In this document: in pieces, positions 36,557-40,941 of the stretch
How positions within the stretch are numbered: position 1 is the first letter of the stretch
How the letters are laid out: each line of letters begins with the position of its first letter
Source of the DNA: Natronobiforma cellulositropha
Lineage (GTDB): Archaea; Halobacteriota; Halobacteria; Halobacteriales; Natrialbaceae
Direction: 5' to 3'
Assembly (NCBI RefSeq): GCF_025629245.1
Contig: NZ_JANZXN010000025.1
Location: forward strand, 1 to 40,941
Length of the DNA stretch: 40,941 nucleotides
Notes under the pieces: generated by a model
What the model saw: the letters and a program-made list of their open reading frames with translations, nothing else
Databases searched by the model: none
Told to the model about the DNA's origin: nothing
Translations under genes and position numbers: made by a program

Positions 36557-36880
36557 ATGACCGTCTTCGCGCTGTTGCGAGTGACGCCGATCACAGAGGG
36601 AGATATTACGGCGGACGTTGCCGCCGCCATCGACGCGCTCGAGGCGTTCGACGTCTCGTACGAGACGACGCCGATGGCGACGACGCTCGAGGCCGACGAC
36701 GTCCACGAGTTACTCGCGGCGTGTGCGGCCGCCCACGAGGCGGTCGACGCCGAGAACGTCCAGACGCTCGTCCAGTTAGACGAGAAACGCGGGGCGTCGT
36801 TCGCCGCGAGCGAGAAGGTCGACGCCGTCGAGCGCGAACTCGGCCGGGAGGCGACGGGGACGCGCGAGCGCGACGAGTGA
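36557..36880 (+). CDS. MTH1187-family thiamine-binding protein (DUF77)
   Basis: A 107-residue protein whose early part (T-V-F-A-L-L-R-V-T-P-I) and central Y-E-T-T-P-M-A-T-T-L-E match the MTH1187/YkoF-like thiamine-binding family, a small soluble fold that binds thiamine or related compounds in the cytoplasm. It lies on the plus strand between the permease and binding-protein genes of the probable thiamine importer, so it is not part of their transcript. Weak TATA-like element at 36527-36533, 27 nt upstream. The ATG at 36557 is the only sensible start. Confidence 0.82.
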   Translation: MTVFALLRVTPITEGDITADVAAAIDALEAFDVSYETTPMATTLEADDVHELLAACAAAHEAVDAENVQTLVQLDEKRGASFAASEKVDAVERELGREATGTRERDE

Positions 36881-36946
36881 GCCGTCTCCGGGTGCGCCTG
36901 CCGTCGTCGCTCGAGTGAGTCGGCGACCTGCCGAACCCCCCGTCTC

Positions 36947-38032
36947 TCAGCGGCCACCGGCGATCTCACGCCCCCACTCGTCGACCCATCCGGAGAGGTT
37001 CCCGCGGAGTTCGTCGTAGTCGAAGAAGACGATCTCGTCGGGTTCCTGTGCGTACTCGGCGTAGACCTCGGGGAGTTCCGTCCGCTCGTTGACCGGGCCG
37101 GTGACGTTCCGTTCGGCGATCACCGCCTGGACCTCCGGCTCGAGGACGAAGTCCATGAACGCGTGGGCGAGGTCGTCGTTCGTGCCGTCGGCGAAGCGGG
37201 CCATGCCGAGCATGTTGGCGTAGCCCTGACCGTCGAGGAAGCCGACCTGGTGTTTGTCCAGGTCGTTCTCGGCGCGTTTGGCGTAGACGCGGTCGTTCGA
37301 GTACGAGAGGACGACCGGCACCTCGTCGTTCTGGAACTGGGTGTAGACGTCGCCCCAGGAGTCGAGGATGCGCGCGTCGTTGTCCACGAGGTCGCGCCAG
37401 AACTCGAGGTAGCCGTCCTCGCCGAACTCGTGGATCGTCCAGAGCAAGAAGAGCAAGCCGGTGGTTCCCTCCTGTGGGTTCGAGAGGGCGAACTTGCCGG
37501 TATACTCCTCGCTCACCAGCGCGTCGAACGAACCCGGACTCTCGACTTCACGCCCGTCGTAGACCATCGCAGCGTGGCTGAGGTAGGTCGGGATCACCCG
37601 ACCCTGCGGGTCGAAGTAGTACTGCTCGCCGACATCGTCGATGTGACTCAGCGCGCTCTCGTCGGTTTCGGTGAGCAACCCGCCGTCGGTGTTCTCGTCG
37701 ATCCGAACCAGGTCGTGTGGCCTGAGTCCGAGGTAGACCTCGGCGTCGATGCCGACGCCCTCGTTGTGGCGCTCGATGAAGTAGTTCACCTCCTGGGATG
37801 GCGTGCTCCACTCGAGCGTGACGCCCTCGTGGCGGGCCTCGAACTCCTCTTTCATCCACACGCCGGGGCTGTCACTCGGCGCGTCGACGAAGTTGCTGTA
37901 GGTCGCGACGACGAGCGTCTCCTCGTCGGTGCTCGTCGAGTCGTCGTCGGTTCCCGTACTCGTCACCGAACAGCCAGCCAGTGCCGTCGCCGTGGCAGTC
38001 CCCCCGACCGCGAGAAACGTACGTCGGTCCAT
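36947..38032 (-). CDS. ABC transporter substrate-binding lipoprotein (thiamine/TbpA-like)
   Basis: A 361-residue lipoprotein: signal D-R-R-T-F-L with lipobox T-A-L-A-G-C, then a periplasmic-binding-type fold. The opening L-V-V-A-T-Y-S-N-F and D-A-E-V-Y-L-G-L match the thiamine-binding TbpA/ThiB group, whose ligand is thiamine or its phosphates. The lipid anchor suits an archaeon. It converges with the MTH1187 gene and probably supplies the permease/ATPase pair downstream. An operator-like repeat sits just before its ATG. Confidence 0.82.
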   Translation of the reverse strand: MDRRTFLAVGGTATATALAGCSVTSTGTDDDSTSTDEETLVVATYSNFVDAPSDSPGVWMKEEFEARHEGVTLEWSTPSQEVNYFIERHNEGVGIDAEVYLGLRPHDLVRIDENTDGGLLTETDESALSHIDDVGEQYYFDPQGRVIPTYLSHAAMVYDGREVESPGSFDALVSEEYTGKFALSNPQEGTTGLLFLLWTIHEFGEDGYLEFWRDLVDNDARILDSWGDVYTQFQNDEVPVVLSYSNDRVYAKRAENDLDKHQVGFLDGQGYANMLGMARFADGTNDDLAHAFMDFVLEPEVQAVIAERNVTGPVNERTELPEVYAEYAQEPDEIVFFDYDELRGNLSGWVDEWGREIAGGR

Positions 38033-38033
38033 T

Positions 38034-38060
38034 ACCCGGTGGTCGTACCGGGTGATTGGT
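38034..38060 (-). promoter_or_regulatory. inverted repeat and TATA-like element of the binding-protein gene
   Basis: ACCCGGT (38034-38040) and ACCGGGT (38047-38053) form a 7-bp inverted repeat with a 6-nt spacer, one base before the ATG at 38032. A TATA-like element on the minus strand (CTTACCA, about 38055-38061) lies about 25 nt upstream, so the repeat overlaps the predicted transcription start. A regulator of thiamine uptake could bind here; the factor is not known. Confidence 0.55.
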
Positions 38061-38087
38061 AAGCGTAGCGATCGGCCGTGAGCCGTG

Positions 38088-39860
38088 TCACCGCCGGGAG
38101 TGGTCGAAGACGAGGCGCGTCCCCGCTGCGCTCGAGCGCTCGAATCGGAGACCACTCCGGAGCAGTCCCCCCGAGGCGTCGAGGTCGAGGTGGCCCGTCT
38201 CCGCGAGCGTCCGCAGCGAGTAGAGGGTCCGAAACGGCGGCAGGCGGCCGTCCGCGTCCGAGTGGACCACGCCATCCCACGCGAGCGGGTGCTCGCCGCG
38301 GTCGCCCCAGCGCGAGCGGGGCGTGAGAAACGGCGGTTCCCACTCGCCACCGTGCTCGGTGAACTGGCGTTCGGGGGTGTACCGCAGGAGCGCGAGCAGC
38401 CGGTCGGCTGGCTCGAGTGAGCGGTCGGTGAGCGAGACACGGTTCGCCGGGACGTCGGCCGCCCGCTCGTAGCACTCGAGCGCCAGCGCCGCGTGGGCGG
38501 CCTTTCCCCGCCGACTCGCGACCGGCACGCGCTCCCACGCGCGGACGTACGCCGGATCCCACAGCGGCAGCCACCACTCGAGACCCGCGTCCTCGTAGAC
38601 GCGCAGGTCGCCGTTGGTGAACGTCGCCATCCGGCCGCGCCACTCCCAGCGTTCGTACGCCGCGGCGGCACGCTCGGGACTCGAAACTGCCTCCCGCTCG
38701 CGCCCGCCGAGCAGTCCCCGCCGAATCCGTGCGGCGAAGCGCTCGCGGAGGCGGTCGTCCTCCCACTCCCAGAGCGTGTAGTGAGTGTCGAGGACGTACT
38801 CACAGAGCGCCTCGAGCGACGGCTCGATGGTGGCCGTCTCGCCGGGGTCGACGTCGGCGTCGACGGCGGGGCCACAGCCGAGGTTCGTCTCGTGGCCGTC
38901 TCCGGATTCGCCGACGAACCGCGGCAGGCGCTCGCTCGGCGTCGCGACGGTGTGGCCCGGACAGTAGAGGCCATCCCGAGGGAGCCGTCCCCCCTCGAGC
39001 AGCCCCCGGACCGCGGGCCACTCCGCGAGAAACGGCAGGGCGTCCCCGCCGAAGGCCCACGCGCGATAGCGGGTACACGCCTCGCCGTGGTACCACTCCG
39101 CCCACTCGCGCGCCGAGTACTCGAGGAACTCCCAGCGAATCCCGAGTCTGGCAGCCACCTCGCGGCTCACTTCCACGTCGGGGTGGCCCGCCCGGCCGAA
39201 GGTGAACGCGACCACCTCGAGTCCGCGCTCGACGAGTGCCGAGGCGAGCAGCCGCGAGTCGTAGCCCCCCGAGAGCGGGACGACGACCGGTCGCCCCTCG
39301 GCGACACACTCGAGCCGCTCGAGTGCACACTCGAGACCTGCACGGAGCGCCTCGAGCGGGTCGGCGGCTCCCGCTCCCGACGGCCAGTACTCGCGGTAGG
39401 TCCGGCGCTCGAGGCCGCCCTCGCCGACTTGCACCACCTCACCCGGCTGGGTGGCGTACACTCCCTCCCAGACCGTCTCCGGCCCGGTCACGTACCGGGT
39501 GAGCAGGAACTCACGCTCGGTCAGGGGGTCACACTCGGCGTCGACCGCCTCGCGAACCACCCCGCCGCGGTCGCTCACCACCCGCCCCGCCGCGTCGTAG
39601 TACAGCGGCACCGACCGCGCGCCGTCGGCCACCAACACCGCCGTCGCCCCGTGCGTGAGCACCGCCCCGTAGAACCCCTCGAGTCCGCTCGCGACCTCGG
39701 CGACCCGCTCGAGACGCCTGGTTGGATCGCCCTCGAGCGCGTCTTCGAACCGTGCGGCGAGCGAGTCGCCCTCGAGCAGCACCTCGCCGTCGAACGCCCG
39801 CCCCCGGACCGCCACGTCGCCCGCTCGAGTCCACCCCGGCGCGCACACCACCGCGTCCAT
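38088..39860 (-). CDS. asparagine-synthase-like protein without N-terminal Cys
   Basis: A 590-residue protein with the C-terminal ATP-pyrophosphatase domain of asparagine synthase (P-L-S-G-G-Y-D-S-R near residue 215, plus later conserved Asp/Arg/Lys segments). The N-terminal ~150 residues resemble a reduced glutaminase domain, but residue 2 is Asp rather than the catalytic Cys (M-D-A-V-V-C). So it may use free ammonia or perform a different amide or lactam reaction. The start at 39860 is backed by a TATA-like CCTTTAGTT (39882-39890, minus strand), 26 nt upstream. The 60 nt to the thiamine gene hold nothing else. Confidence 0.82.
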   Translation of the reverse strand: MDAVVCAPGWTRAGDVAVRGRAFDGEVLLEGDSLAARFEDALEGDPTRRLERVAEVASGLEGFYGAVLTHGATAVLVADGARSVPLYYDAAGRVVSDRGGVVREAVDAECDPLTEREFLLTRYVTGPETVWEGVYATQPGEVVQVGEGGLERRTYREYWPSGAGAADPLEALRAGLECALERLECVAEGRPVVVPLSGGYDSRLLASALVERGLEVVAFTFGRAGHPDVEVSREVAARLGIRWEFLEYSAREWAEWYHGEACTRYRAWAFGGDALPFLAEWPAVRGLLEGGRLPRDGLYCPGHTVATPSERLPRFVGESGDGHETNLGCGPAVDADVDPGETATIEPSLEALCEYVLDTHYTLWEWEDDRLRERFAARIRRGLLGGREREAVSSPERAAAAYERWEWRGRMATFTNGDLRVYEDAGLEWWLPLWDPAYVRAWERVPVASRRGKAAHAALALECYERAADVPANRVSLTDRSLEPADRLLALLRYTPERQFTEHGGEWEPPFLTPRSRWGDRGEHPLAWDGVVHSDADGRLPPFRTLYSLRTLAETGHLDLDASGGLLRSGLRFERSSAAGTRLVFDHSRR

Positions 39861-39881
39861 ACCCGCTCGTCTGCGCCCGCA

Positions 39882-39890
39882 ACTAAAGGT
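39882..39890 (-). promoter_or_regulatory. TATA-like box of the asparagine-synthase-like gene
   Basis: Minus strand ACCTTTAGTT centred about 26 nt before the ATG at 39860, leaderless spacing. Confidence 0.5.
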
Positions 39891-40063
39891 TCGACGAGTT
39901 GGGGTGGCCGCTCGAGGCGTCACACCGGAGTGACTGTACGCTCGAGGAACCCGTTGACACTGGCTGACGGCCCTTTGGAAGACGGTGAGAGGCCACAGCC
40001 CGGTGCAGTCTGGTTATTCGTCGGAGCCGAATGCAGGGTTATCACATGCGTTCTATCAGGTAT

Positions 40064-40486
40064 CTAACACACCATTTCGTTATTCGGTGGAGTATCGTAC
40101 ACTTGAATATCAAAATCAATATACGAATCAAAATAGATTACAACGTAATTACAATTTTCTACCTCCGTATCCTCTGGAAGCGATAATTCTCTCGACTCAT
40201 CGTCTGTAGTGCACTCGAGTCTGTATCTCGAAGGTTCTGACGACCACGTAGGGTCGATTATTTCGTACTCATTTTCACTGACTTCGATAGTATCGTCATA
40301 GACTGACTCATCCGCTCGTTGTAACTGTAGTCTTACAGACTGTGGCTCGTCAGTTGCATTGCTAATAAGGATACTCCCAAGAGGGACTCCTGTTGAACCG
40401 ACTGGAAGTGAATCTATACACCCTGCTGCGGGCGTGATACCGATCACAGCGAGGAGGTGGCGACGGGTTATATGGCTCATAACCAT
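40064..40486 (-). CDS. small hypothetical lipoprotein in an AT-rich region
   Basis: A 140-residue protein with a short signal (T-R-R-H-L-L) and an A-A-G-C lipobox, then a beta-rich acidic domain. No family recognised. Its DNA is much poorer in G+C than the rest of the window (17 of 60 in 40081-40140), suggesting acquisition. A strong TATA element TTTATATAA (minus strand, 40507-40515) centred 25 nt before the ATG at 40486 supports a leaderless transcript and this start. Confidence 0.75.
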   Translation of the reverse strand: MVMSHITRRHLLAVIGITPAAGCIDSLPVGSTGVPLGSILISNATDEPQSVRLQLQRADESVYDDTIEVSENEYEIIDPTWSSEPSRYRLECTTDDESRELSLPEDTEVENCNYVVIYFDSYIDFDIQVYDTPPNNEMVC

Positions 40487-40941
40487 AGGTGAAACACCAA
40501 TAGCAATTATATAAACATTTGGTATAGTTACGGAGCATATAAGTCAGGATTTTCACAATTAGTATAGAATCTGAATTGGTTGTCGAAGTATATAATTGCC
40601 ACCCTTCTCGAAGATTGATCGCCCAAAAGCGGAGTCCGATTTTCAAGTCTGAGGTTGTCACTCCGCGGAAACGGGTTATCCTCCGATCTTATCCTGCCCT
40701 CGATCCCCCACCAGCGCTGCTGGATACTCAACCCGCAGCCACCGCCCCCAAAAAATTCTTCCAGCCGATACTTTTCTATCAGGATTTCCACCTTAAATTC
40801 TTTTCTCCATGAATGAATAGTCAATACATAGATGAGGGCCTTGTTTAGACGTTCGAAATTGGCCTCCTGAGCCCCTGGCTAGTAAGTTCTAGGGTTCTAG
40901 CAAGAGCTGCTACTTGTCGAGGTTACTAGGAAGTGAAGCGG
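40487..40941. other. AT-rich interval to window edge; possible degraded coding remnant
   Basis: No intact gene is credible. The minus strand has an open frame 40528-40878 with no ATG or GTG start, only a TTG at 40824, and in another frame an upstream stretch ends at about 40850 with an in-frame stop. Pieces such as F-E-R-L-N-K-A-L and R-Q-V-A-A-L-A-R-T-L look protein-like, so a broken gene is possible. No transposase motif was recognised and no tRNA was seen. Confidence 0.3.

Overview
The window looks like a haloarchaeal chromosome segment. It is GC-rich (roughly two thirds G+C), strongly acidic in its proteins and full of the hexamer CTCGAG. Many genes have TATA-like boxes about 25 nt before the start codon and hence probably leaderless transcripts, and there are several twin-arginine lipoproteins. 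Gene content (PurN-AICARFT fusion, split GMP synthase subunit B, RaSEA for archaeosine, PspA, DUF6159, thiamine ABC uptake) fits class Halobacteria. A member of Natrialbales is likely, but that is inference.

Layout. (1) 1-3618 is an accessory cassette: the tail of an unknown gene, a conserved ~315-aa protein, a DUF4157 (HExxH-bearing, contractile-injection-system effector type) protein, and a second copy of the ~315-aa protein. The two ~315-aa genes are paralogues and each sits directly behind another gene, so this looks like repeated effector-plus-partner modules. This is the best candidate for an undescribed system. (2) 3675-8003 is housekeeping: archaeosine RaSEA, purB, and divergent purN-AICARFT. 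(3) 7984-8323 is a 135-bp tandem repeat that starts inside the purine gene's last codons. (4) 8391-13903 holds a gamma-glutamyltransferase lipoprotein, an ABC exporter with an operator-like palindrome at its start, a SIMPL lipoprotein and a DUF4097 lipoprotein with an 18-residue repeat. (5) 13986-16671 has carA and an Lrp-type regulator diverging around a perfect palindrome, then an IPP-isomerase-like Nudix protein lacking the catalytic Cys. (6) 16698-20242 carries DoxX, a small membrane protein, a zinc-type oxidoreductase, a methyltransferase and a hypothetical gene. (7) 20689-26971 is a DUF7126-like gene, guaA subunit B and pyrG; between guaA and pyrG lie two secreted enzymes (alpha/beta hydrolase and GH43) sharing a dockerin-like C-terminal domain. 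(8) 27184-33418 holds a cyclophilin-like protein, a small hypothetical, PspA, an HPP membrane protein, an FxLYD-like lipoprotein, two paralogous membrane proteins and DUF6159. (9) 33499-38032 is a probable thiamine ABC importer with a thiamine-binding MTH1187-family gene embedded in the opposite orientation. (10) 38088-39860 is an asparagine-synthase-like protein, followed by an AT-rich end with one small lipoprotein and possible degraded coding remnants.

How the genes connect: nucleotide synthesis is heavily represented (purB, purN-AICARFT, carA, guaA-B, pyrG), and secreted or membrane envelope proteins fill the space between. No tRNA, rRNA, CRISPR array or intact insertion sequence was seen. 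All functions are from motif recognition and memory of protein families; no database search was run.
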